NCBI RefSeq assembly: GCF_007097145.1
Contig: NZ_VJVZ01000012.1
Location: 124,001-188,000 of the forward strand
Reading direction: 5' to 3'
DNA from: Flavobacterium zepuense
GTDB taxonomy: Bacteria > Bacteroidota > Bacteroidia > Flavobacteriales > Flavobacteriaceae
DNA: 64,000 bases
Below the pieces are notes generated by a model that was given only the letters and a program-made list of their open reading frames with translations, was not told the DNA's origin and searched no databases. Below are positions 16,697 to 25,278 of this stretch, piece by piece. Within the stretch, counting starts at the first letter, position 1, and each line of letters starts with the position of its first letter. Made by a program: the position numbers and the translations under genes.

Positions 16697-16699
16697 AAG

Positions 16700-17599
16700 C
16701 TAATAAATACTCCGGGCAACCCTGTACGTATTAGCATGCGCCTCTATAATAACCTTAATTTCCGGACTATAGCCACCACCCATACTGCATTGCACAGGTA
16801 TCTCTAATTTACGGGCAAGCGACAATACTATTTCGTCTCGTTGCTTGCAGCCATTAACGGTGCAGCCCAGCTTGCCCAGTTTATCGGTAGATAAAATATC
16901 AACGCCGCTAAGGTAAAAGATGAAGTCGGGTTTATGGCTGTCAATTAGCTTGGGCAAGGTTTCCTGTAAAATAGCCAGGTACTCATCATCAGGGGTATTA
17001 TCAGGCAGGGCAATATCAAGGTCAGATACCTCTTTCTTAAATGGATAATTGGTCTTGCCATGCATGCTAAAGGTAAACACGTTGGGGTTGTGTGTAAAGA
17101 TCTCGGCAGTACCGTTACCCTGGTGCACATCAAGGTCTACAATTAAAATTTTAGATGCAAGCTTATTATCCAACAGGTACTGCGCCGCAATAGCCTGATC
17201 GTTAAGCAGGCAAAATGCCTCGCCGTGCGTGCTGTAGGCGTGGTGCGTACCACCGGCAATATTAAACGCAATACAGGTTTGCAGCGCCTTTTCGCAACCC
17301 ATTATAGTTCCTTGGGCAATGCGCAGCTCGCGTTCTACCAATTCTGCCGAAAGCGGGAACCCTATCTTACGCACCGCACGCTGATCGAGCGTAAGGTTAA
17401 GCAAATCATCCACGTACTCCTTTTTATGGATTGCAAGCACCGCAGCCATATCGGGCAGGCCGGGCGAAAAGAAGTCGGTTTCTGTTGCCGTGCCTTCCAG
17501 CAATAGCTGTTGGGGCAGCAGCTCGTATTTGATCATGGGGAAACGGTGCCCTTCCGGTAACGGGTGCTTGTAAATAGGGTGGTAGGCTATGGGTAGCAT
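16700..17599 (-). CDS. Histone deacetylase family protein
   Basis: Zinc-dependent deacetylase of the arginase/HDAC fold, 299 residues, as in bacterial acetoin-utilisation or acetylpolyamine hydrolase-like proteins. Catalytic and metal residues are visible: GGTHHA (His119, His120), DLDVHQGNGT (Asp157 and His159), YLSGVD (third ligand) and the GGGYS loop near the C-terminus. The substrate in bacteria of this type is unknown; acetylated small molecules or proteins are possible. It is transcribed alone, with a repeat element ending four bases from its stop codon and a serine hydrolase gene divergent upstream. Confidence 0.92.
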   Translation of the reverse strand: MLPIAYHPIYKHPLPEGHRFPMIKYELLPQQLLLEGTATETDFFSPGLPDMAAVLAIHKKEYVDDLLNLTLDQRAVRKIGFPLSAELVERELRIAQGTIMGCEKALQTCIAFNIAGGTHHAYSTHGEAFCLLNDQAIAAQYLLDNKLASKILIVDLDVHQGNGTAEIFTHNPNVFTFSMHGKTNYPFKKEVSDLDIALPDNTPDDEYLAILQETLPKLIDSHKPDFIFYLSGVDILSTDKLGKLGCTVNGCKQRDEIVLSLARKLEIPVQCSMGGGYSPEIKVIIEAHANTYRVARSIY

Positions 17600-17698
17600 G
17601 CAAAAGGTTTAACTACAAAGGTAGTTTTTAGCGGGGCAACGGTTAGTTTACCTTAACAAATTTTATGTAAATTCGTACCAGCACTTTAACCACCTGTT

Positions 17699-18889
17699 AT
17701 GAAAAAATTCCTGCTTTGGTTTGTTGGCATCATTGCCGTTATTGTAGCCCTCCTATATATTTTTAATGTAGATTACCTGCTTAAGGCAGTGCGCGTGGTG
17801 TACCTGCACGGTAAAACTACGGCCTACCTGGATGACTATACCCATTTTGATAACCGCACCATTAAAAAGGGCACACCGCAGCCGTGGCCGCAGTCGGTAG
17901 ACTACAACAAAGTACCGGGCACTAAGAGGCTTGAGGACGTTAATAAAGAGCTGGGCACTGTTGCCTACCTTATTATTAAGAACGACAGCATTTGGCACGA
18001 AAGCTATTATGATGGCTATGGTGCCAACTCAAAATCGAACTCTTTTTCTATGGCGAAAAGCGTGGTAAGCGCCGCAATGTTTAAGGCTATTGAAGAGGGT
18101 AAAATAAAAGGCCTGGACCAAAAGGTGGGTGATTATTTTCCTGAATTTAACAAGGGGCTTGCCGCCAAACTTACTGTGGGCGACCTATCGAGCATGGCTA
18201 CAGGGATGGACTGGGATGAGGCCTACAGCAGTGCCTTTAGCATTACCACGCGGGCTTATTTTGGCGATGAACTGGAAAAAACGTTACTAAACATTGCCAT
18301 TACCCACGAGCCGGGGCAGGCGTTTGAATATAAAAGCGGCGCTACCCAGTTGCTGGCTATGGTTATTGTTAAAGCTACGGGCCAACACCTATCAGATTAT
18401 GTGTCGGATAAGTTCTGGAAGCCTATGGGTGCCGAAAATGATGCCCTATGGCAGCTTGACCATGATGGCGGGATTGAAAAAGCCTACTGCTGTATAGGCA
18501 GCAACGCCCGCGATTTTGCCCGTTTTGGCAAGTTGTTTGAACACAACGGCAAGTGGAACGGCACGCAGGTGTTAGACAGTACCGATGTTGCCAAAATGGT
18601 AAACCCCCGCTTTGCCCAATCGCCGCAATACGGCTATGGCTGGTGGCTTAACAACTACCTGGGCAAAAAAATATACTATATGCGCGGACACTTGGGCCAG
18701 TTTGTTATTGTGGTGCCCGAAGATAATGTTATAATTGTACGCCTGGGCCACACCAAAGGCCTGCAAACGGACACCGACCCGCACAGCAACGATTTTTATG
18801 TTTATGTGGATGAAGCCTATAAAATGATGGGCAAAATGAAACCGGAAGACGGTAAAGGGAATGGGTTGGCGATGACGAAGGGGGAGTAA
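17699..18889 (+). CDS. Serine hydrolase (class C beta-lactamase fold), membrane-anchored
   Basis: 396 residues with an uncleaved N-terminal membrane anchor (about residues 4-23), then a beta-lactamase/transpeptidase-like domain. SMAKS at 117-121 gives the catalytic Ser and Lys of the SxxK motif, and MRGHLGQFVIVVPEDN near residue 325 supplies the third, HxG-type motif. Such proteins in Bacteroidetes are usually annotated as esterases or peptidases; resistance to beta-lactams should not be assumed. It is monocistronic. A 489-base repeat cluster follows. Confidence 0.88.
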   Translation: MKKFLLWFVGIIAVIVALLYIFNVDYLLKAVRVVYLHGKTTAYLDDYTHFDNRTIKKGTPQPWPQSVDYNKVPGTKRLEDVNKELGTVAYLIIKNDSIWHESYYDGYGANSKSNSFSMAKSVVSAAMFKAIEEGKIKGLDQKVGDYFPEFNKGLAAKLTVGDLSSMATGMDWDEAYSSAFSITTRAYFGDELEKTLLNIAITHEPGQAFEYKSGATQLLAMVIVKATGQHLSDYVSDKFWKPMGAENDALWQLDHDGGIEKAYCCIGSNARDFARFGKLFEHNGKWNGTQVLDSTDVAKMVNPRFAQSPQYGYGWWLNNYLGKKIYYMRGHLGQFVIVVPEDNVIIVRLGHTKGLQTDTDPHSNDFYVYVDEAYKMMGKMKPEDGKGNGLAMTKGE

Positions 18890-18915
18890 GTCCTCATCCG
18901 AAGTACGCTAAAAGT

Positions 18916-19329
18916 CCTCTCCCCCAACCCCTCTCCGAAGGAGAGGGGAGCGAGCTGCACTCAGGTGAAGTATTGAGCGCAGTAGTGTTATTCTGAACGC
19001 AGTGTAGCGGATCCGAAGAATCTCGTTAGTTTGAAAACAGTATAAAACCTCACCCCCGGCCCCTCTCCGAAGGAGAGGGGAGCGATGAACGGGTATAGTT
19101 GAAAAGTTCGTTATGGTAAAACAGCTGAATATGCTACCTCGCTTCTTTGGAGAGAGGGAACGATGAACATATAAGAAGTGTTATAATAGAAATAAAAGAA
19201 GTCCTCCCCCCCCGGCCCCTCTCCGAAGGAGAGGGGAGCCCGGAACGGGTAGAGTACGGCAACTCAACATCATTATAGTGTGGTTGAGTATAGCTGCCCC
19301 TCTCCTTCGGAGAGGGGTTGGGGTGAGGT
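18916..19329. repeat. Cluster of CCCCTCTCC/GGAGAGGGG palindromic repeats
   Basis: The gene-free stretch 18890-19378 holds four copies of a palindrome of the form CCCCTCTCCGAAGGAGAGGGG: at 18916-18950, 19048-19082 and 19203-19238 in one orientation, and 19297-19329 in the other. The spacers share short phrases such as GGAGCGATGAAC and CGGGTA. Related copies are at 6592-6625, 6681-6716 and 34940-35038. No gene is seen. Confidence 0.75.
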
Positions 19330-19378
19330 CAGGAAATGAAAAAGTTGAGTGGTTCATAACCACAGGAAATTATATAGA

Positions 19379-20092
19379 ATGATCGAAAAAATAAGATTAG
19401 AGCACATACTCTTTTTAGATATAGAAACCGTGCCGGAGCAGGAAAACTTTAACCTGCTGGATGATGATACCCGCGAGCTGTATGCTCTTAAAACGCAATA
19501 CCAGCGCAAAGACGATTACACGCCTGAGGAATTTTATGACCGTGCCGGCATTTGGGCGGAGTTTGGTAAGATAGTGTGTCTTTCTGCGGGGTACTTTACT
19601 TTTAAGGGTGATATACGCCACTTTAGGGTAACGTCTTTTTGTGGGGATGAACCCAAGATATTAAAAGACTTTAGCAACCTGCTTAACAACCACTTTAACC
19701 AGCCACAGCACATTATGTGCGGGCACAATGCCAAGGAATTCGATTTTCCGTTCATTGCCCGCCGTATGATCATCAACCAGCTACCTATACCCCAAAAGCT
19801 GAACCTTTTTGGCAAAAAGCCGTGGGAAGTGCCCCACCTTGATACCATGGAGCTTTGGAAGTTTGGCGATTTTAAGAGCTTTACCTCCCTAAAACTGCTC
19901 ACCAAGATACTTGGCATACCATCGCCCAAAGGCGATATAGACGGTAGCCAGGTAGGGCACGTGTTTCACGTAGAAAAAGACATCGACCGTATTGTAACCT
20001 ATTGTGAGAAAGATGTGGTTGCTGTGGCACAGGTACTCCTGCGCATGCGCCGCGAAGAATTATTGATAGATGATGAAGTGATACATGTTTAG
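19379..20092 (+). CDS. 3'-5' exonuclease, DNA polymerase B exonuclease-like
   Basis: 237-residue DnaQ-fold exonuclease of the group related to the proofreading domain of family B polymerases. Exo I is FLDIETVPE (Asp14, Glu16), Exo II is CGHNAKEFDFPFI, and Exo III is YCEKDVVAV, a YxxxD form that makes it DEDDy. It has no polymerase domain and is a stand-alone nuclease; its cellular role is unknown. The ATG at 19379-19381 (MIEKIRLEHILFLDIETV) is chosen over an upstream alternative that would add ten residues encoded near the repeat cluster. Confidence 0.9.
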   Translation: MIEKIRLEHILFLDIETVPEQENFNLLDDDTRELYALKTQYQRKDDYTPEEFYDRAGIWAEFGKIVCLSAGYFTFKGDIRHFRVTSFCGDEPKILKDFSNLLNNHFNQPQHIMCGHNAKEFDFPFIARRMIINQLPIPQKLNLFGKKPWEVPHLDTMELWKFGDFKSFTSLKLLTKILGIPSPKGDIDGSQVGHVFHVEKDIDRIVTYCEKDVVAVAQVLLRMRREELLIDDEVIHV

Positions 20093-20160
20093 ATTTTTCA
20101 GTCGCAGTCACAGTTTCAGTGCTTAACCACGAAATATGAGGACCAGTCACAGTTAACACA

Positions 20161-20211
20161 CTGCTTATTGCCCACCGCCTATTGCTAATTGCCCGTTGCC
20201 AATTGCTTATT
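20161..20211. repeat. ATTGCCAATTGC-type short repeats running into the next gene
   Basis: Overlapping phrases TTGCCCACCGCC, TTGCTAATTGCC and TTGCCAATTGCTTATT repeat over 50 bases. The last 27 bases lie inside the coding region ending at 20185 and encode its final residues. CAGTCACAG phrases precede them at 20107-20155. Confidence 0.5.
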
Positions 20212-21714
20212 ATTTTCACTAAGCAACTCAAGCGTAACCTCATAGGTGTTTTTGCGCTTATCGACTTTAGCCAGCAACCATCCTAAAAAGCTTATTACAA
20301 AAATATCCTGTGGCTCGCCGGGTACCAGCATAGCGTGTATAGCCTGTGCAAACGCAGGCTGCGTGGCAATTTCAGGCTTAAGGATGTAGCGTTCTACCAG
20401 CAGGGCATACTCCATAACCCTGTCTTCCTTAACCTCAGTAAGGTACTTTTTGTAACGGCGCTTAAAGCTTTTAAGACGTGAGAGGGCGAGTTCAGTATGT
20501 TCAACATCGGTATACAACAAAATCTCCAGCAAACTCTTACGGATGGCCCACAGCATACCCAGCTTTTTTTCGTACCAGCTGTCGGTGTGTGCAAACTGCC
20601 CCATATATTTTAGGGCGGTACGGTCGTTTTGTTGCACCATAAACATGATAAGGCAAATGCGAAGGTCATTAACATCTACCGGGTCGGCTTTTGAAGGGGC
20701 ACCCTTAAGCGCTTTCTCGGCAAGTTCGATCGCGATGCCCGGATTACCCGAAAAATTTTTGTTGAGTGCCGCCAGCAAAAAATACCTCAAACTAAAACGG
20801 GAATAATACCTGTTGTTTTGTTTTTGCATTTGCTCCAGCATTTTTTCCAGATACGTTTCACTAACATCGAATCTCAGAGTCCGAAAGTGAAAATTTGACA
20901 TAAAATACAGGATATAGATGTGGTAATACAGCTGCCCCTCGCCCTGGTTATTTTTTGCCTTTATAAAGTCATAACTCTTAACAAAAAACGGCTCAATAAG
21001 GTTAAAATTAAAGTTGATGCTGGCATATTCGTTAGCAATGAAGAGCATCTGGTAAAGTGACTTGTAGGTAAGTGCTTCATCTAACGATACCCCAAGCGAC
21101 TCCATTGTGCTGAAAATAAATGATTTAAGGTCTATCACTTTGCCCTTATATTGTATCTCTGCCAGCTCCCTGCGTAACAACGCATAGCCTATATTGAGTT
21201 GCTCTTCGCGTTGCATGCTCGCCCTATTAAGGTTAAACTTCTCTATAACAGCACTTAAGTTCACATCAGGGTTAAGGTGTGCGTACTGAATCTGGGTGTG
21301 GTAAATTTCATTAAGGAGGCTAAAGTACTCTAAGGCAGCAGCTTTACCTTCGGCTTTAGCCAAACACTTAAAGGCTGTTTTGGTAAGTTTATGCTCCAGG
21401 AAAAACCGGCTAACTACCAGTAAACGAAGCACTTCATGAGCCTCGCCGGTATTGGACTCAAAGGTACGGTTAGCCATAAACTCTACCAGGTTATCGTATA
21501 GCCTCTTGCGCAGGGCATGGTAAGCGTCGTTATTTTTAGCACCAGAATATAAATTTTTTAAGCTATTTATATCGTCAGTTTCTAATAATTTGAAAAGCTT
21601 GGTATTCTTGGTATCATTACGAGTGTTCTTATTCTTTAAAAATGATACAAATGCTTTATTATCATTGTAATTCATTAAGCTGATAATATCTGATACTGCG
21701 TTCATACGTTTCAT
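20185..21714 (-). CDS. Hypothetical all-alpha protein, TPR-like
   Basis: 509 residues, almost entirely helical, with no signal peptide and no enzyme motif I recognise. Segments such as ALEYFSLLNEIYHTQIQYAHLN, YYHIYILYFMSNFHFRTLRF and GNPGIAIELAEKALKGAP have the helix-pair look of degenerate TPR or solenoid repeats, so a cytosolic scaffold role is possible. The start is MKRMNAVSD; a second ATG three codons on is equally likely. The last residues (NNKQLATGN) are encoded by an intergenic-type repeat, so the C-terminus may have been changed by repeat insertion. It is divergent from the YiaA/B-like gene. Confidence 0.75.
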   Translation of the reverse strand: MKRMNAVSDIISLMNYNDNKAFVSFLKNKNTRNDTKNTKLFKLLETDDINSLKNLYSGAKNNDAYHALRKRLYDNLVEFMANRTFESNTGEAHEVLRLLVVSRFFLEHKLTKTAFKCLAKAEGKAAALEYFSLLNEIYHTQIQYAHLNPDVNLSAVIEKFNLNRASMQREEQLNIGYALLRRELAEIQYKGKVIDLKSFIFSTMESLGVSLDEALTYKSLYQMLFIANEYASINFNFNLIEPFFVKSYDFIKAKNNQGEGQLYYHIYILYFMSNFHFRTLRFDVSETYLEKMLEQMQKQNNRYYSRFSLRYFLLAALNKNFSGNPGIAIELAEKALKGAPSKADPVDVNDLRICLIMFMVQQNDRTALKYMGQFAHTDSWYEKKLGMLWAIRKSLLEILLYTDVEHTELALSRLKSFKRRYKKYLTEVKEDRVMEYALLVERYILKPEIATQPAFAQAIHAMLVPGEPQDIFVISFLGWLLAKVDKRKNTYEVTLELLSENNKQLATGN

Positions 21715-21732
21715 TTATAATAGTAACTAAAA

Positions 21733-21740
21733 CAAATTTA
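21733..21740 (-). promoter_or_regulatory. -7 box for the gene ending at 20185
   Basis: TAAATTTG on the minus strand, 18 bases before the ATG at 21714. No TTG at the proper distance. Confidence 0.4.
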
Positions 21741-21831
21741 GCAATTTTATATCGTCAGTTTTATTTTAAAATTGAATTTTACGGGTTTATTTTTTGGCGG
21801 AGATTTGCCTTATAATTTAAAAACAAAAATT

Positions 21832-22305
21832 ATGGAACCGCTAAAAACAAATGAAGTGAACAACACTTTTGAAACACGTAAAGAAAACAAGAACAACGGC
21901 CTAAGCCCGTTAAAACCAAGTAATGCCTTTGTGGGCGCCTCATGGATGGCATTACTCACCGGCACCGTGGCCTATTGTATCGGACTCTTTAATGCCGAGA
22001 TGGGCCTTAACGAAAAAGGCTACTATTTTACCATCCTGCTTTTTGGGCTATTTGCCGTAATATCAGTACAAAAGAGTGTGAGGGACAGGCTGGAAGGTAT
22101 CTCAGTAACCGACATTTACTATGGTATAAGCTGGTTCAGCACCGTGGCATCGGTAACCTTACTTATAGTAGGCCTCTGGAATGCCGAGCTGCTGCTTAGT
22201 GAGAAGGGATTCTTTGGTATGTCGTTCGCGCTGAGCCTGTTTGCCTCTATAGCTGTGCAAAAAAACACGCGTGACCTTAAACAATTTACAGATAACACTA
22301 TATAA
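21832..22305 (+). CDS. YiaA/YiaB two-helix domain inner membrane protein
   Basis: 157-residue inner membrane protein built from two copies of the YiaA/B module. WMALLTGTVAYCIGLFNAEM...VQKSVRD (about 37-85) and WFSTVASVTLLIVGLWNAEL...VQKNTRD (about 100-150) each give two membrane helices, four in all. The role of the family is unknown. I start at the ATG at 21832-21834 (MEPLKTNEVNN); the 20 in-frame codons before it look non-coding. A terminator follows directly. Confidence 0.88.
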   Translation: MEPLKTNEVNNTFETRKENKNNGLSPLKPSNAFVGASWMALLTGTVAYCIGLFNAEMGLNEKGYYFTILLFGLFAVISVQKSVRDRLEGISVTDIYYGISWFSTVASVTLLIVGLWNAELLLSEKGFFGMSFALSLFASIAVQKNTRDLKQFTDNTI

Positions 22306-22316
22306 ACGCTTAGCGG

Positions 22317-22354
22317 TAACCCCGTGGCGGCCTCCGGGTTGTTGCGGGGTTTTT
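22317..22354 (+). terminator. Terminator after the YiaA/B-like gene
   Basis: AACCCCG at 22318-22324 pairs with CGGGGTT at the 3' side, followed by five T. The loop contains a smaller nested stem. Confidence 0.75.
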
Positions 22355-22381
22355 ATCTCTAAATCAACAGCTTACAAAATA

Positions 22382-22409
22382 AAAGCCGGCTAATAGTTTA
22401 GCCGGCTTT
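22382..22409. terminator. Terminator of the hemH-to-enoyl-CoA-hydratase operon
   Basis: AAAGCCGGCTA and TAGCCGGCTTT form an 11-base perfect stem with A and T flanks on either side, 22 bases after the end of the hydratase gene on the minus strand. Confidence 0.85.
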
Positions 22410-22430
22410 GTATGTTTAAAAGGGAACAAG

Positions 22431-23207
22431 TTACCTACCAGGAAACTCAGCTTTTCTTTTCTCTAAAAATGCCGTTGTACCCTCCTTAAAATCTTCGGTA
22501 CCAAACGATTCGCCAAAGCCTGCTATCTCTACATCAAAGCCGCTTGTGGTATAGCTCGCGTTGATAGCTTTAATAGCTTTACTGATGGCTACGGGCGAAT
22601 TCTTAATAATTTTAGCGGCTATAGCTTTACAAAAGTCTAACAATTCGGTTTGCGCTACTACATGGTTTACAAGCCCGTAGCTTAATGCCTCCTGTGCAGT
22701 TACCATGCCTGCCGTCATAATCATTTCCATGGCGCGGCCTTTGCCTACAAGCTGTGGTAAGCGCTGTGTACCTCCATAGCCGGGAATTACCCCAAGGGAT
22801 ACCTCCGGCAAGCCCATTTTAGCATTGTCACTCGCTACCCTAAAGTGCGCTGCCATAGCCAGTTCGAGACCACCGCCAAGTGCAAAACCGTTTACAGCCG
22901 CAATAACGGGGGTATCAAGGTTATGTACAAAGTCGAATAACAATTTCTGGCCTAAAGCCGCCAGCTGTTCACCTTCTTCAACGCTGAATTCAGAAAATTC
23001 GGCGATATCGGCGCCAGCCACAAAAGCCTTTTCGCCACTTCCCGTTACAATAATAACCCTGACAGACTTATCGTCATCAAAAGCGTTAAAAGCCTCGCTA
23101 AGCTCTACAATTGTAGCCTTGTTAAGCGCATTAAGTTTGGTAGGGCGGTTAATAGTTATAACGCCTATGCCGCCTTCGGCAGTTGTAATAATATTTTCGT
23201 AAGCCAT
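22431..23207 (-). CDS. Enoyl-CoA hydratase/isomerase family protein
   Basis: Crotonase-fold enzyme of 258 residues that probably hydrates short-chain trans-2-enoyl-CoA in beta-oxidation or butyrate-type metabolism. The oxyanion-hole segment AFVAGADI (61-68) and ALGGGLELAMA carry the expected residues. The two catalytic glutamates, Glu115 and Glu135, lie in GGLELA and PEVSLGVIPGYGGTQRLP. It is the last gene of the six-gene minus-strand run that begins with hemH, 12 bases after the histidine kinase, with a strong terminator behind it. The substrate is not determined by sequence. Confidence 0.93.
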   Translation of the reverse strand: MAYENIITTAEGGIGVITINRPTKLNALNKATIVELSEAFNAFDDDKSVRVIIVTGSGEKAFVAGADIAEFSEFSVEEGEQLAALGQKLLFDFVHNLDTPVIAAVNGFALGGGLELAMAAHFRVASDNAKMGLPEVSLGVIPGYGGTQRLPQLVGKGRAMEMIMTAGMVTAQEALSYGLVNHVVAQTELLDFCKAIAAKIIKNSPVAISKAIKAINASYTTSGFDVEIAGFGESFGTEDFKEGTTAFLEKRKAEFPGR

Positions 23208-23219
23208 AATAGTATATAT

Positions 23220-24722
23220 TTAGTGGTTTGTTTGTTCTTTTTCAAAAGGTTCCTGCTGTATGATAGGCAGGGTTACAATAAACATTGTCCCTGCTCCGGG
23301 ATCGCTGTTAAATGTTATGGTGCCGTGATAATTTTCTACAATATTTTTAATGATGCCCAACCCTAAGCCCATGCCGCTGTTCTTGGTAGTAAATTTAGGC
23401 TCAAAAATACGGTTTTTGTTCTCCATGCTAATACCCTTGCCGTTGTCGCGCACGGTTATCCTGGCATTGTTACCTTCTCGGAAAACGCGTACATCTACAG
23501 TAGGATGCGGTTCGCGCTCATCAATGGCCTGGGTAGCATTTTTTACCAGGTTAGTTATGATACGGATGAGTTGCGTACGGTCCATTCGCGTTACAATACG
23601 CGGCTCATCGGCATGAAAGGTTATGTAATTTTCGTTAAATATCTCCAGCGCCAGCTGCACGATCTTAACCACGTTCAGGGTTTCGTTTTGCTGTGCAGGC
23701 ATAGAGGCAAAGCTTGAGAATGCCGATGCTACCGATGTCATGGTATCTATTTGCTGTATAAGCGTATCGCTGTATTCGTTAAGCTTTTGCTTAATGTTGG
23801 GGTCGGTTGGGTCAAACTTCCGCTGAAAGCTTTGTACCGTAAGGCGCATGGGCGTAAGCGGATTCTTAATTTCGTGGGCCACCTGCTTAGCCATTTCGCG
23901 CCAGGCTTCTTCCCGCTCCTTTTGGGCAAGTTTTGCGGCGCTTTCATCCAGATCTTCCACCATGTCATTATATGCGTGTACAAGCAGGCTTATTTCCTGT
24001 GGGGAGTCGCCCATGTCTATCTTTTCGTTAACCTCGTTAAGGCGGGTTTCCTTAATACGGTCGGATACTTCTTTGATCGACTTGGTAATGTAACTGGACA
24101 GGAAGTAGGCGATTATGACCGAAATAAGCAGCATGAACGAATACACCTGCATAAAACGGATTAGGAAGTTGTTGAGCTCTTTTTCGTAATAACCGTCGTC
24201 TTCTATATACGGCAGGTTTAGGATGCCCAACGGTTTAAATTTGGTATCTTTAATGTAACTGTAGGACGACCGGTACTTTACACCGCCTTCCGACTTTAAG
24301 TCGACATATCTTTTCTCGGCCGTGGACCGGATAACGCGCAGTATGCCCGAGGGTATGTTCTGGCTTACGGTATCTACACTAAACGCTGCTTTAGATGATT
24401 TTATGAGGTGCCCGTTAAGGTCGAATATATTAATCTCGGTACCATGAATGTTAGCCAGTTCATGGATGCGTTCGCGAAAAATGAGCGGAAGGTTCTCTGT
24501 ATTTAGCGGATAAGTGGTATTGGCAAGAATGTAGTTAATGTGCTCTTTAATAGAGTTCTCCTTACGCTCTAAACGGTCCTGGTGGTATTGCTTGGCCTCA
24601 TTTTTAAACTGGTATATAGAAACAATGGCTATAAGCAATGAGGCTATAAGGGTAATGAATATCATAGAGAGAAATATCCTTACCCGCAGCGACCAGCGTT
24701 TTATCTTAAACTTTTCTTTCAT
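23220..24722 (-). CDS. Sensor histidine kinase (NtrY/NtrB-like), orphan
   Basis: 500-residue inner membrane sensor kinase. Membrane helices at about 12-36 and 193-212 enclose a periplasmic sensing domain of about 155 residues. A HAMP region follows, then the dimerisation domain with the phospho-acceptor in QVAHEIKNPLTPMRL (His283). The ATP domain has the N box NLVKNATQAI, the G1 box VRDNGKGI and the G2 box GMGLGLGI. No response regulator gene is next to it. The start at 24720-24722 is four bases after the hemJ stop; a start 24 bases upstream would overlap hemJ. Being co-transcribed with hemH and hemJ suggests a link to heme, membrane or redox state, but that is inference. Confidence 0.92.
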   Translation of the reverse strand: MKEKFKIKRWSLRVRIFLSMIFITLIASLLIAIVSIYQFKNEAKQYHQDRLERKENSIKEHINYILANTTYPLNTENLPLIFRERIHELANIHGTEINIFDLNGHLIKSSKAAFSVDTVSQNIPSGILRVIRSTAEKRYVDLKSEGGVKYRSSYSYIKDTKFKPLGILNLPYIEDDGYYEKELNNFLIRFMQVYSFMLLISVIIAYFLSSYITKSIKEVSDRIKETRLNEVNEKIDMGDSPQEISLLVHAYNDMVEDLDESAAKLAQKEREEAWREMAKQVAHEIKNPLTPMRLTVQSFQRKFDPTDPNIKQKLNEYSDTLIQQIDTMTSVASAFSSFASMPAQQNETLNVVKIVQLALEIFNENYITFHADEPRIVTRMDRTQLIRIITNLVKNATQAIDEREPHPTVDVRVFREGNNARITVRDNGKGISMENKNRIFEPKFTTKNSGMGLGLGIIKNIVENYHGTITFNSDPGAGTMFIVTLPIIQQEPFEKEQTNH

Positions 24723-24726
24723 CCGC

Positions 24727-25278
24727 TCAGGAGTTGTTCCTCTCACGTATCTTCTTGTAAAATTTGTAGCCCAGCATAATCAGTATGCTAAAGGCCATGA
24801 TGCCCACCACGCCATATATCCAGTTGATGGCATTTTTTAAAATTACCAAAAAAACCACGGCAAACAAAATAAGCGTGGCACCTTCGTTCCATAAACGCAT
24901 AAAGCCTGTGGAGTGCTTAACCTCATCACGCTGTAATTGCTTAAATATCTGATGGCATTTTAGATGGTACAGATACAGCAAAAACACAAAGCCCAGCTTA
25001 ACGTGCATCCACGGCATTTGCAGCCAGGCGTTGCCCGTAGGGGTAAAAAACAGCATCCAATAGGCGAAGATACTGGCTAAAACAGCGCTGGGCCAGGTAA
25101 TAATATACCACAGCCTGTAGCTCATAAGCTTGTATTGTTTAATGAGGATCTCTTTTTCGGGCGAAGGCTTACTATTAGCCTCTATATGGTATACAAACAG
25201 CCGCACTATGTAAAACAACCCGGCAAACCAGGTAATTACAAATATTAAGTGCAGCGATTTTATGTAGTTATAATCCAT
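24727..25278 (-). CDS. hemJ: Protoporphyrinogen IX oxidase, HemJ type
   Basis: Inner membrane enzyme that oxidises protoporphyrinogen IX to protoporphyrin IX, the next-to-last step of heme synthesis. KSLHLIFVITWFAGLFYIVR at the N-terminus and PWMHVKLGFVFLLYLYHLKC near the middle are the family blocks, with the conserved His in each. About five membrane helices are predicted in 183 residues. The N-terminal 11 bases overlap the end of the preceding unknown gene, so translation may be coupled. No hemG or hemY is in the window, so this is the likely oxidase feeding HemH, encoded four genes upstream in the same operon. Confidence 0.92.
   Translation of the reverse strand: MDYNYIKSLHLIFVITWFAGLFYIVRLFVYHIEANSKPSPEKEILIKQYKLMSYRLWYIITWPSAVLASIFAYWMLFFTPTGNAWLQMPWMHVKLGFVFLLYLYHLKCHQIFKQLQRDEVKHSTGFMRLWNEGATLILFAVVFLVILKNAINWIYGVVGIMAFSILIMLGYKFYKKIRERNNS

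Noticed and set aside
17699..18889. Antibiotic-resistance beta-lactamase
   Set aside because: The SxxK motif and fold are shared by esterases and peptidases, the protein is membrane-anchored, and nothing specific for beta-lactam hydrolysis is seen.
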